A stretch of 16,447 nucleotides of DNA from Deltaproteobacteria bacterium (GCA_024277475.1 JAJRVC010000500.1:1-16447); one strand, 5' to 3'. Shown: positions 1 through 6,892, counted from the stretch's first letter. The notes: generated from the letters alone by a model not told the origin. Program-made: numbers and translations.

Positions 1-433
1 GTTTTATAATACGGGTGATAACCGGTGTGAGTTTAAGACAGACTGTCCGGCGCTTTGAAATCAGTTTGGCAATTGCAAACCCCACGATGAGTCCCGCAAA
101 ACCGAATAAAACAGCCGCGCCGGTCTCACCAAGACCCAATTGACTGTGCAATCCGCTACCGCCGACAGCACCCGTGATAAGACTGACTGTCGGCAGGATA
201 TAGAGAATCAGAGCGCCTTTAAGAATCGACTTTGAACTGAGGCTGATGGATACCATATCACCGACTCTGGCCTCGGCCTGGTTTAAGACCCGGGTCTCTA
301 TATTGGAGCAGTCAGCCAGAGAATGACAGAACTGCGCTGATTCGCAATTACTGCAGGCATCTCCTTTTTCGGTGACGACCATGGCCCAGCCCTCTTTTTC
401 GACTCTGCTCACTCGACCCTTTTTTTGTGCCAT
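1..433 (-). CDS. rseC: RseC/MucC-family membrane protein (3' end outside window)
   Basis: Reading leftwards from the ATG at 433-431, 144 residues are visible before the window edge. The N-terminus (MAQKKGRVSRVEKEGW) leads into a four-cysteine cluster at C27, C30, C36 and C42 (CSNC, FCHS, ADC), then two hydrophobic segments at about residues 72-93 and 105-125. This Cys cluster followed by a helical hairpin is the layout of RseC/MucC proteins, inner-membrane proteins linked to sigma-E control and, with Rsx/Rnf complexes, to SoxR reduction or electron transfer; they probably bind an Fe-S cluster. A GGGGAAG ribosome site precedes the ATG. A possible sigma-54 promoter lies about 60 bp upstream on the same strand. 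Only the very C-terminus is missing. The family call is firm; the exact role here is unknown. Confidence 0.88.
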   Translation of the reverse strand, partial: MAQKKGRVSRVEKEGWAMVVTEKGDACSNCESAQFCHSLADCSNIETRVLNQAEARVGDMVSISLSSKSILKGALILYILPTVSLITGAVGGSGLHSQLGLGETGAAVLFGFAGLIVGFAIAKLISKRRTVCLKLTPVITRIIK

Positions 434-492
434 TTTTCTTCCCCTTGATTTAAATGAAGATACTGATTTTGCAAAAAAACCCTAATTACTGA

Positions 493-512
493 AAATGCCA
501 TTTTTGTGCCAA
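493..512 (-). promoter_or_regulatory. Possible sigma-54 promoter of the rseC-like gene
   Basis: On the minus strand TTGGCAC is followed by AAAAATGGC, giving GG-N10-GC spacing. The -24 box is perfect; the -12 box is TGGC rather than TTGC. Predicted start of transcription is near 485, about 50 nt before the ATG at 433. Weaker than the other candidates in the window because of the -12 mismatch. Confidence 0.4.
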
Positions 513-603
513 TAATTTCAGATTTTGGCAACCATTTGTAATCATACAATTTTATCTTTCCTGCACTTTATTTCTTTAAATTTTTAATCTTAATACAGTC
601 GGA

Positions 604-639
604 ATCCGGGTAATTGGTACCCAAGTATCCAGTCCGGAT
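604..639 (+). other. Inverted repeat / RNA hairpin
   Basis: ATCCGG (604-609) pairs with CCGGAT (634-639). An overlapping alternative stem pairs GGGTA (608-612) with TACCC (618-622). It sits just before a terminator-like hairpin, so the two could form a short structured transcript of about 90 nt. No clear promoter could be assigned. Confidence 0.35.
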
Positions 640-662
640 GTTTAATAATTTCGCACTTTTTT

Positions 663-690
663 CACCGGAACCTGAAAACCCGGTGTTTTT
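663..690 (+). terminator. Rho-independent terminator-like hairpin
   Basis: CACCGG (663-668) pairs perfectly with CCGGTG (680-685) across an 11-nt loop, and the right arm runs into five T residues. The orientation is plus strand, yet no plus-strand protein gene lies upstream in the window. It may therefore end a small RNA. Confidence 0.5.
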
Positions 691-846
691 CTGTTCCGAT
701 GTCAGGCCGTATTTTAAAATATTCTTTATAATATCAAATCAATATGGGCTATGGTTCCGCTTCACTTAGGACCCCTGCAGGCGATAATATAAATCCGCTG
801 TTACTCTTTTTCTCACAAGGGAGGCCAGCGAGGCCGTCCGTTCCTT

Positions 847-862
847 TTGGCACAAGACTTGC
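847..862 (+). promoter_or_regulatory. Sigma-54 (-24/-12) promoter, near consensus
   Basis: TTGGCAC-AAGAC-TTGC has GG at 849-850 and GC at 861-862, separated by exactly 10 nt, and both boxes match the RpoN consensus. Transcription would start near 874. The next plus-strand gene is pilZ at 1278, so either the mRNA has a leader of about 400 nt or a non-coding RNA is made. RpoN promoters require an enhancer-binding activator; none is encoded in the window. Confidence 0.72.
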
Positions 863-1277
863 TAATAAGGTAATATAAAATATTATCCGCACAGGACTTT
901 TTCAGATGAGATGTTTTCCTGGAAAAGGGCTGGAAAACGGTTCGAGCTTAGTTCTGGCAGAATGCCGTAGCCATTCCTGCCTTGAAAATGCTTGGACGCT
1001 CAAACCACGAAGTAAAATGTCGCTGAAAGATGTCTGACGATTTACAATTATTACAAAATCGGTCTCAAAGACTATGAACCTGCGGTTTAACACCCAAGGG
1101 TAGACCTGCCTTATTATTGCTCCGAAGGTTGAGGAATGTTCATTAGAACCCAAAACAGTAATCGATAATTAGCAATAGCCTCGTCATCAACTGTGCTTCG
1201 ATTCGCAAATACAGTAACGTTTATTGAAAAATCTTACTTTGTTTTTTTTAATTCTGATCATCAAAGGAGGCGCCAAA

Positions 1278-1613
1278 ATGCAGGATTATGCCGAAAAGAG
1301 GACTTGCAGTCGCTGCCCACATGAAGTTCCCGTTATTTACGGCTATTTTAATTCCGGTTATTATTACCCTGCCACAGCAATCAATCATAGTGAAGACGGT
1401 ATCTATCTTGAAGCCGATTTTTTTATAAAACCGGGCGCCAGCGTTTTCATAAGAGCTGAAAGTGGCACCGCCGGCCTTTCCAAAAATACACCCTGTGAAT
1501 GCCTGGGACATCGCATGATCGCCCTGGGACAAGTCAAATGGTGCCGGGAATTATCCGCTTCGAAATTTTCCTGTTACGGGGTGGGAATTAAATTTTACGA
1601 ACCTGCCTATTGA
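1278..1613 (+). CDS. PilZ-domain c-di-GMP-binding protein
   Basis: A 111-residue single-domain protein. Residues 8-12 read RTCSR, matching the RxxxR motif, and residues 36-41 read NHSEDG, matching the [D/N]xSxxG motif. These are the two c-di-GMP-contacting motifs of PilZ domains, so ligand binding is expected. There is no membrane segment or output domain, so it probably acts by binding a partner in the cytoplasm, controlling motility, exopolysaccharide or adhesion. The ATG at 1278 is chosen over an in-frame TTG at 1224 because AAAGGAGG (1263-1270) sits 7 nt before it. It has five cysteines, including C10 and C13, which is unusual for a PilZ protein. A sigma-54 promoter lies about 415 bp upstream. 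Confidence in the domain is high; the partner is unknown. Confidence 0.85.
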   Translation: MQDYAEKRTCSRCPHEVPVIYGYFNSGYYYPATAINHSEDGIYLEADFFIKPGASVFIRAESGTAGLSKNTPCECLGHRMIALGQVKWCRELSASKFSCYGVGIKFYEPAY

Positions 1614-1670
1614 TTGCCCGGCCGCCGGGGAGTGGACATGGGGACTCAGGGATCACGGTTTATAATTTCT

Positions 1671-1689
1671 TAAGACCGATCTTATTTTT
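1671..1689 (+). terminator. Weak terminator-like hairpin after pilZ
   Basis: TAAGA (1671-1675) pairs with TCTTA (1680-1684) around a CCGA loop, followed by five T residues. The stem is short and AU-rich. A GC hairpin with no T-tract (CCCGG 1617-1621, CCGGG 1625-1629) lies just after the pilZ stop and may assist. Confidence 0.3.
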
Positions 1690-1733
1690 ACCGCATTCCG
1701 GGCCAGTCTTATAATCATTTTCAGCCGCTCTTT

Positions 1734-1970
1734 TTATTTCCATTTGGGTCTCTCAGAAGAGCCAATGGGTATAGTAGAAAGGATGGTATACTCATCCGGG
1801 CTGAGATCGATGATATTCACCTGGTGGTTATCAGATGATTCCGCCGGCTGACGATCCTGATGCCTTTGCGGTTCGTGAACGCTATGGCCACAACAACCTA
1901 CCCCGCCTTTGCGGGAAAAAATGAAATACACGAACAGGCCGATAACAATGAGTGGAATCAAGTTTTGCAT
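1734..1970 (-). CDS. Small single-pass membrane protein with CCGH motif
   Basis: A 78-residue protein. Residues 1-18 form one hydrophobic helix (MQNLIPLIVIGLFVYFIF), followed by the basic SRKGG and the motif GCCGH at about residues 25-29. A hydrophilic tail rich in His, Gln and Ser follows. A strong ribosome site (AAGGAGG) precedes the ATG. The layout, a short anchor then Gly-Cys-Cys-Gly-His, recurs in tiny proteins of sulfate- and metal-reducing bacteria; the CCGH could bind a soft metal such as copper or zinc, but this is inference. It is convergent with pilZ and divergent from the HD-GYP remnant. No named family is recognised. Confidence 0.65.
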   Translation of the reverse strand: MQNLIPLIVIGLFVYFIFSRKGGVGCCGHSVHEPQRHQDRQPAESSDNHQVNIIDLSPDEYTILSTIPIGSSERPKWK

Positions 1971-2339
1971 CTCGGTTTCCTCCTTGTTGCACTACCGCAG
2001 GATTGCTCTGAGCCTGGCTAGCGGTGATCAATTTAGGCAATCCGTGTGGCAGCAGGTTTTCCGGGTCCGCTTTACTTTAAAGCAAGGGATGTGCCAGGTC
2101 TGACAACGTGCGTTTCTCCGTCCATATATACGGCATATAGGCTGGATTATTGCCAAGTAAAGATGAATTCCCCTCCCGATCACTCGATCAAATGCGTAAT
2201 ATTTTCGCACTGCACACCTTGAAACCTGACCCGACCGGGTAAAAAGTATTCATTTCCAGGGATACCGGATACTGATGTCAAAGCCGGCCATTAAGGAAGG
2301 CCATCCGATTCATTGCCTATTGATCCATTTTGGTTTATA
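1971..2339. other. Intergenic stretch without recognised gene
   Basis: Apart from the ribosome site of the small CCGH gene at its left edge, no gene or strong motif is seen. Short frames on both strands (for example minus 2028-2210) lack ribosome sites and family resemblance. A poor GG-N10-GC match on the minus strand (about 2141-2156, -12 box AGCC) is not convincing as a promoter. Confidence 0.5.
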
Positions 2340-2603
2340 GATAGGAATAAAAAAGATTTAAAGGGACAGGCAATCCCGTTGGAGGATAGGATCTTTGCTC
2401 TGGCGGACGTATATGATGCCCTCAGATCCAAAAGACCCTATAAAAATGAAATGACACATAGCCAGGTGGTCAAGATGATCAAACCTGAAAGCGGCAAGCA
2501 TTTTGATCCTGATGTGGTAGATGCATTTCTTATCATTGGGGATAAATTCGTAGAAATAAGTGAAACTTTCAAAACTCAAGCCTCTCCACTTAAGGACGGC
2601 TGA
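2340..2603 (+). pseudogene. Decayed C-terminal fragment of an HD-GYP phosphodiesterase
   Basis: About 85 codons match only the end of an HD-GYP c-di-GMP phosphodiesterase domain. Visible landmarks are LKGQAIPLEDRIFALADVYD, the ALRSKRPYK segment and HFDPDVVDAF, in the family's order. The HD dyad, the HHExxxGxGYP loop and any receiver or sensor domain are absent; just upstream the reading becomes unrelated (FWFIDRNKK). There is no ribosome site or sensible start. A full enzyme has at least about 180 residues in the catalytic domain alone, so this piece cannot hydrolyse c-di-GMP. It lies close to an intact PilZ gene, suggesting loss of a c-di-GMP-degrading partner. The homology is clear; expression as a small protein cannot be excluded. 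Confidence 0.78.
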
Positions 2604-2642
2604 TTTTTTTGCGAATACGGGATATGTCTACTTTAAGATTAT

Positions 2643-2692
2643 GTTTCACCGTCACTTCCTGGGATCCCGAATGCATTCCCCGCATTATTTCT
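2643..2692. repeat. Dispersed palindromic repeat, copy 1
   Basis: GTTTCACCGTCACTTCCTGG and the following GATCCCGAATGCATTCC recur with few changes at 6353-6400. The core GAATGCATTC is a perfect 10-bp palindrome. Both copies are intergenic and in the same orientation. Nature unknown: a REP-like element or a remnant of a mobile-element end. Confidence 0.6.
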
Positions 2693-2720
2693 TTCGTTAC
2701 CTGCCCTAAAAAACCCTGTT

Positions 2721-2736
2721 TTGGTATAAGACTTGC
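2721..2736 (+). promoter_or_regulatory. Probable sigma-54 promoter of the SpoIIE-type phosphatase gene
   Basis: TTGGTATAAGACTTGC has GG at 2723-2724 and GC at 2735-2736 with exact 10-nt spacing. The -12 half and spacer (AAGACTTGC) are identical to those of the promoter at 847-862; the -24 box carries TGGTAT instead of TGGCAC. Predicted start near 2748, about 105 nt before the phosphatase ATG at 2853. Confidence 0.55.
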
Positions 2737-2852
2737 GGGGTTCAAACTCGTCATGTAAATGTTAACAATAGATGTCTAAATTCACCTATCGGCAGAATTC
2801 CACACTATTGAAGATATTGAAATAATCTGACTCATCGTTGAAAGGAAAGCAA

Positions 2853-5048
2853 ATGCGAATTCGCTGGAAATTTCTCCTGGTTCTACTATTTATTTCGCTG
2901 ATCCCCGTACTTGTATTGCGCTGGACCGGGCAGCAGTCCATGCGGGAATTGGGCAATGAGCTGGCCGTAAATACACGCGATGCCCTTATTCGGCGAACCG
3001 GTCTGGAGCTTAGAACGCTTGTGGAAGAACATTCGCGCATATTAAGGCAGCAGCGCGATCTTGTGGAGGTGATGCTCCAGGTCCAGGCATCGGAACTGGA
3101 AAAGAGCTTGGCCGGTGCCGCTTTGACCGAAAGGAACCATACTGCGCTGAACCGTTTTGAAAGCGGAAGCACCGACTCCGATGCTCATATTCTCGGTGTG
3201 CTGAAGCAACGCCCGGGGACAATGGGACGATCGCTGACCGTCTCCTATCGTGAACAGACGATACTGCAACAACCCGGCAGCGGCAGAACAGAGCAGGCTG
3301 AACTTCGGAGACGTCTTGCCGATACGGTTTCTGTGTACCGGCCACTGGCGCAAAAACATCCCGATCTGGTTTACTGGCAGATGACCGCGCTGAAAAACGG
3401 CCTCCGTACCATCTATCCCGCCATCCAGTTCGCTGCGCAACAGGAGACGATGGAATCCAACATGATGGACGGTATGATGAACCCATCGGTGATGTCCGGT
3501 ATGATGTACCGGAAGTTCAAGGACCAGTGGTATCCGCTTGCAGAAAGCAGCCGGCATATTACCTGGTCCAAACCCATTATCGATCCGTTCACCATGCAAA
3601 TTGTATTTACTGTTTCAGTCCCGCTTTATGACACTAACGGCATTTTCATCGGGGTGACTGCCATTGCGGTGCCGGTCAATGTGCTTTTAAAAAAAGATGT
3701 CCATTTTGGCCGAATTTCAAAAAACATGGTCTCGCTGCTCGTTCGTACCCGGACAAGCCCCGGTACAACTGAAGACGGTATCCGCATCATCGCCCAACAG
3801 CAAAAACAGGGAGAAATGCATAATCTATGGAGTGCCCTGCGCACCGCGCAATATCTTGAAATCGAGGATCAACAGCAGCTGAAAGAACTGATCACCGATT
3901 TGGATAACCACCAAACCAATGTGCGGAAAATTAATTACGGCGGGCAGGAAAGTCTTGCCGCCTATGGGTGCATCGATGACTACTGCACGGCCTTATTGCT
4001 GATCGTACCCCAAAAGGATATGGCGGCCGAAGCAGACAGCATGAGGACCTATGTCTTAACCCGAATCGAACAACAAATCAGGCTTACCCGCTTTCTCCTG
4101 GCAGCCGTGGTATTGGCGGTTATAGCTCTGGCCTTGGTTCTTTCCCGGTCGGTGACCAAGAATATAACGCAGCTGGCCGGTGCCGCCCGCCGGGTAGCTT
4201 CCGGTGACTTCAACGCCAGGGTCCGGATTCACTCCAGTGATGAAATCGGTGAACTGGGTCAAACGTTTAACAACATGGTTCCGGCCCTCGAAGAACGGAT
4301 GGATATGAAACACTCCCTGGACCTGGCCATGGAAGTTCAGCAGAATCTTCTGCCGCAAAGAATACCCCGGATTAAAGGACTCGACATTGCCGGACGAAGT
4401 ATTTATTGCGATCAGACCGGCGGGGATCTTTATGATTTCCTGGAAGTTTACGGTCGAGATTCCGATCAGATCGGCATCGCCGTCGGAGATGTGTCCGGGC
4501 ATGGCATATCGGCGGCCCTGCTGATGGCCTCTGTAAGGGCTTTTTTAAGAAGCCGGGTAACACAAACCGGCGGTATGGCGCAAATTATTGGCGATGTGAA
4601 CCGGCTGGTAGCCCACGACACAGAAGAAACCGGACAGTTTATGACCCTTTTCTACATCCAGATCAACCCCGGGGAAAAAACGCTGGAGTGGGTCAGAGCC
4701 GGTCACGACCCGGCTGTTTTTTATGATCCGGCCACGGATAAATTTGAGGAATTGCACGGAGAAGGGGTAGCTCTGGGCGTTGGCAAGGATGTCAACTACC
4801 AGGACAATGTGAAAGCCGACCTTTCCCGGGATCAGGTGATTCTAATTGGAACCGATGGGCTATGGGAAACCCGCAATCCGGCGGGTGAAATGTTCGGCAG
4901 GGAGCGGCTAAAAATGCTTATCCGCAAGCACTCCCGGCTAAGTGCCGGAGAGATACTGTCATCCATCCTGGAGGCACTGAAGACTTTTCGGGATAGCGCC
5001 AAACAGGAAGATGACATCACCCTGGTGGTCGTCAAAGCAGTAGGGTGA
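2853..5048 (+). CDS. Membrane sensor HAMP-SpoIIE/PP2C serine phosphatase with periplasmic Met cluster
   Basis: A 731-residue signalling protein. TM1 spans about residues 7-22 and TM2 about 413-430, enclosing a periplasmic sensor of about 390 residues, possibly Cache-like (VFTVSVPLYDTNGIFIGVTA at 251-270). A HAMP linker (430-482) leads to a PPM/SpoIIE phosphatase domain (about 508-730). Metal-binding acidic positions are seen in GGDLYDF (D525), GDVSGHG (D546), GTDGLWE (D668) and QEDDITLV (D720/D721). Such proteins dephosphorylate anti-sigma-factor antagonists in partner-switching systems; no STAS or anti-sigma gene is in the window. Residues 200-218 hold eight methionines, a pattern typical of Cu(I) or Ag(I) sites. 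The ATG at 2853 is preferred over the TTG at 2838 because AAAGGAAA lies just before it. A sigma-54-type promoter lies upstream. Domain call is firm; the ligand is inferred. Confidence 0.9.
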   Translation: MRIRWKFLLVLLFISLIPVLVLRWTGQQSMRELGNELAVNTRDALIRRTGLELRTLVEEHSRILRQQRDLVEVMLQVQASELEKSLAGAALTERNHTALNRFESGSTDSDAHILGVLKQRPGTMGRSLTVSYREQTILQQPGSGRTEQAELRRRLADTVSVYRPLAQKHPDLVYWQMTALKNGLRTIYPAIQFAAQQETMESNMMDGMMNPSVMSGMMYRKFKDQWYPLAESSRHITWSKPIIDPFTMQIVFTVSVPLYDTNGIFIGVTAIAVPVNVLLKKDVHFGRISKNMVSLLVRTRTSPGTTEDGIRIIAQQQKQGEMHNLWSALRTAQYLEIEDQQQLKELITDLDNHQTNVRKINYGGQESLAAYGCIDDYCTALLLIVPQKDMAAEADSMRTYVLTRIEQQIRLTRFLLAAVVLAVIALALVLSRSVTKNITQLAGAARRVASGDFNARVRIHSSDEIGELGQTFNNMVPALEERMDMKHSLDLAMEVQQNLLPQRIPRIKGLDIAGRSIYCDQTGGDLYDFLEVYGRDSDQIGIAVGDVSGHGISAALLMASVRAFLRSRVTQTGGMAQIIGDVNRLVAHDTEETGQFMTLFYIQINPGEKTLEWVRAGHDPAVFYDPATDKFEELHGEGVALGVGKDVNYQDNVKADLSRDQVILIGTDGLWETRNPAGEMFGRERLKMLIRKHSRLSAGEILSSILEALKTFRDSAKQEDDITLVVVKAVG

Positions 5049-5078
5049 TTTCCCCCAATAGTGCTAAAGTTTTTAAAC

Positions 5079-5095
5079 TCCGGCACATTGCTTGC
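5079..5095 (+). promoter_or_regulatory. Sigma-54 promoter of the 5166-6182 operon
   Basis: TCCGGCACATTGCTTGC has GG at 5082-5083 and GC at 5094-5095, exactly 10 nt apart. GGCAC and TTGC match the RpoN consensus; only the T before GG is replaced by C. Predicted start near 5107, leaving a leader of about 60 nt before the ATG at 5166. Confidence 0.62.
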
Positions 5096-5165
5096 ATTTC
5101 ATGCCAACACATTGTATAAATTAAGATTCGACAACCTTATTTTGCGGAAATAGGAGGTTATCCAA

Positions 5166-5531
5166 ATGAAAAGAATAAATGCTGCCAACAATTTAATAAA
5201 AAACCGCATTGGAATCGGTGTTCTGGTTTTGGCACTTCTAATTACAGCCTCGGTCGCCTTCGGTCACGGCGGCAAGCATGCCGGCAAAGAGTTTAACCAC
5301 TTGCAGGCCCTTCAGAAAGCCACCGGGCTTTACAATCGCCTGGTTGAAAAGGGAAAACTCGACTCCACTTGGGAAACGGAGCTGGCCGGTGCGGCCGTTT
5401 TCACACGCAAAAATACCAACAGGGATGAAGTGGTGGTCTCTTTTCATCGTACCAAAGGCGACCCCCAAGCCGTCTACATTTTCTTTTCTGCTGACGGTAA
5501 ATACACCGGTTCTAATTTTACCGGGGACTAA
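5166..5531 (+). CDS. Small secreted protein, DUF6488-like
   Basis: A 121-residue protein with a classic signal peptide: basic MKRINAANNLIKNR, a hydrophobic core at 15-31 and cleavage predicted after AFG at residue 33, giving a mature protein that begins HGGKHAGKEF. The mature part has a helical region ending in GKLDSTW, then strands VVVSFHR and AVYIFFSADGKYTGSNFTGD. The GKLD-x-W and FFSxDG-Y-x-x-NFTG elements resemble small periplasmic proteins grouped as DUF6488, whose function is unknown; this assignment is from memory. AGGAGG precedes the ATG. It is first in an operon with the membrane protein 30 bp downstream, under a sigma-54-type promoter. The His-rich mature N-terminus could bind metal, but that is a guess. 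Confidence 0.78.
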   Translation: MKRINAANNLIKNRIGIGVLVLALLITASVAFGHGGKHAGKEFNHLQALQKATGLYNRLVEKGKLDSTWETELAGAAVFTRKNTNRDEVVVSFHRTKGDPQAVYIFFSADGKYTGSNFTGD

Positions 5532-5561
5532 GCCGGCCAATAAAAAAGGAGGCAAATTTCA

Positions 5562-6182
5562 ATGAACTCACAACCGGTGAAGTTTAAAAATGAAGCCTGG
5601 CCGATATTGCAGAATTTTCCGATACCGGCCAAAGCACTGGTGACGGCAATAATCCTGGTTATGGCCATCGGCATGGCCGGGGCCCTGGGGCAGATAATCG
5701 TCCATGACATCATTCCCACATTTTTTTCAAACCGGCAGGCAGGCGATCACGCCGGTCATTCAGAAGGCGGGGACACCCGGTCCGGTTTGAGCCCGGCGGA
5801 TGAAGCGACAGAAAGCCGGGGGGATCTTTTTTCAGTAACCGCACCCACCGAACAAGCCGATTCCGGCGAACCGTTTTATAAAACGGAACAATTTGTCTGG
5901 GCATTGAAATGGACGCATATTCATCTGTTCGGCATGAGCATGATTTTTATTTTCATGGGTGCCATTGCGGTATTTTTAAATCTTGAGGTTTGGTTGCGCA
6001 CCTGCCTGGTAATTTTCCCGTTTGGCGGGTTATTGATCGATATCGCCGCCGTGTGGCTGAAAGGCTATGTCTCACCGGTCTTTTTCTGGCTCCACATACC
6101 GGGAGGCGGCATATTCGGACTGGCTTTTGCGATCGTCTCCGTCAAAGCTTTGTGGGAGATGTGGGGGCTGCGAAATAATTAG
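5562..6182 (+). CDS. Four-helix membrane protein with conserved-looking His residues
   Basis: A 206-residue protein preceded by AAAAGGAGG. Four hydrophobic helices are visible at about residues 24-47, 118-140, 143-166 and 172-198. A hydrophilic loop (about 52-112) between helices 1 and 2 is rich in His, Gly and acidic residues (DHAGHSEGGD). The second helix begins KWTHIHLFG (H119, H121) and the fourth begins FFWLHIPGG (H178), with Gly-rich turns typical of packed heme- or metal-binding bundles, so a b-type heme is possible but unproven. It follows the secreted DUF6488-like gene by 30 bp and very probably shares its mRNA. I recognise no named family. Confidence 0.8.
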   Translation: MNSQPVKFKNEAWPILQNFPIPAKALVTAIILVMAIGMAGALGQIIVHDIIPTFFSNRQAGDHAGHSEGGDTRSGLSPADEATESRGDLFSVTAPTEQADSGEPFYKTEQFVWALKWTHIHLFGMSMIFIFMGAIAVFLNLEVWLRTCLVIFPFGGLLIDIAAVWLKGYVSPVFFWLHIPGGGIFGLAFAIVSVKALWEMWGLRNN

Positions 6183-6352
6183 CCACTAACGTCCTGAACG
6201 GGTTACAATCGTGCATTTTTTTCGCATCTGCCAGGCTCACAATGGGTAGGACAAATTGGTTCCGGATTCTTTCAATTAGTTTATAAATACGCGGGCTATA
6301 AAACCGCTCTCTCATAAATGCCATTGCTTTTGATGAGTCGGTTGCTGCGTTG

Positions 6353-6400
6353 TTTCACCGTCATTTCCTGGGACCCGAATGCATTCCAGGCATCATTGCA
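6353..6400. repeat. Dispersed palindromic repeat, copy 2
   Basis: This copy reads GTTTCACCGTCATTTCCTGG then GACCCGAATGCATTCCAGG and matches 2643-2692 apart from a few substitutions and one deleted T. It has the same GAATGCATTC core and ends about 20 bp before the HEFGH protein gene, so it may form that gene's leader. Confidence 0.6.
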
Positions 6401-6421
6401 ATTTGGACATTCCTTTGAAAC

Positions 6422-6892
6422 ATGCAAACTCGAAAAACCAAAATGCTCAATATCCGCACTTGGTATGGCGTCAACGCGACGGTAGTCCTTGGTCCGGGCT
6501 TTCTTCACCGGGGCGGCTACGGCAAACTGCTAATCCCCCATCCCCCCGTGATAAATTGGCTGCTGCGCCGGGGGCTTGTCCCAACTGTACGCGAAAACTT
6601 GAGTTTTACCCACGAATTCGGACATTTGCAAAGTGCGCCTGCAGCGCTGATCTATACGGCGGCGAACTTTGCCGCCCTGCTGGCGGCAGGTAAAACGACC
6701 GTGCTTACGGTTCTGTTGCTACTCATCAGCACCCATGCGGCCTATGAAATTATGGCAGAAGTCACTACCATCCGCCACGACCGTCAATTATACCGTCATT
6801 GTTATGAAAACGTTTCAAAAATCCCACGGACGATTTTCTGGTTTTCGATGATTTTACTGGCATTGATGGGCTGGATAATTGTCCTGCCTTAG
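6422..6892 (+). CDS. Small membrane protein with HEFGH metalloprotease-like motif
   Basis: A 156-residue protein. Residues 64-68 read HEFGH, the HExxH zinc signature, in the context SFTHEFGHLQSAP. Hydrophobic segments follow at about 73-88, 92-107 and 138-155, and E109/E113 (HAAYEIMAE) could supply a third zinc ligand as in gluzincins. The N-terminal part has LLIPHPPVINWLLRRG. It is far smaller than M48, M50 or M56 peptidases, so it may be a minimal membrane metalloprotease or a related non-catalytic protein. The start is uncertain: an in-frame stop at 6416-6418 limits the gene to ATG 6422 or ATG 6443, and neither has a clear ribosome site. It lies between the membrane operon and the porin on the same strand. 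Confidence 0.68.
   Translation: MQTRKTKMLNIRTWYGVNATVVLGPGFLHRGGYGKLLIPHPPVINWLLRRGLVPTVRENLSFTHEFGHLQSAPAALIYTAANFAALLAAGKTTVLTVLLLLISTHAAYEIMAEVTTIRHDRQLYRHCYENVSKIPRTIFWFSMILLALMGWIIVLP

Larger units (their letters stand above)
434..1277. other. Long gene-poor stretch between rseC-like and pilZ genes
   Basis: No convincing protein gene is seen in these 844 bases. An 83-codon minus-strand frame (902-1153) lacks a ribosome site and resembles no family. The stretch holds a possible promoter for the rseC-like gene, a hairpin at 604-639, a plus-strand intrinsic terminator at 663-690, and a near-consensus sigma-54 promoter at 847-862 pointing towards pilZ. Between the predicted start (about 874) and the pilZ ATG there are roughly 400 untranslated bases, which could be a long leader or a small RNA. 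Confidence 0.6.

Noticed and set aside
902..1153. 83-codon minus-strand frame in the pilZ leader
   Set aside because: No ribosome site, no hydrophobic or domain pattern, and it opposes a near-consensus sigma-54 promoter; it is more likely a chance frame.
3010..3844. Minus-strand frames of 72-185 codons opposite the phosphatase sensor domain
   Set aside because: The plus-strand frame has clear domains through the whole region; these are shadows.
6401..6418. TTTGGACATTCCTTTGA as a sigma-54 promoter for the HEFGH gene
   Set aside because: The -12 element is GA instead of GC, and the predicted start would fall beyond the ATG at 6422.
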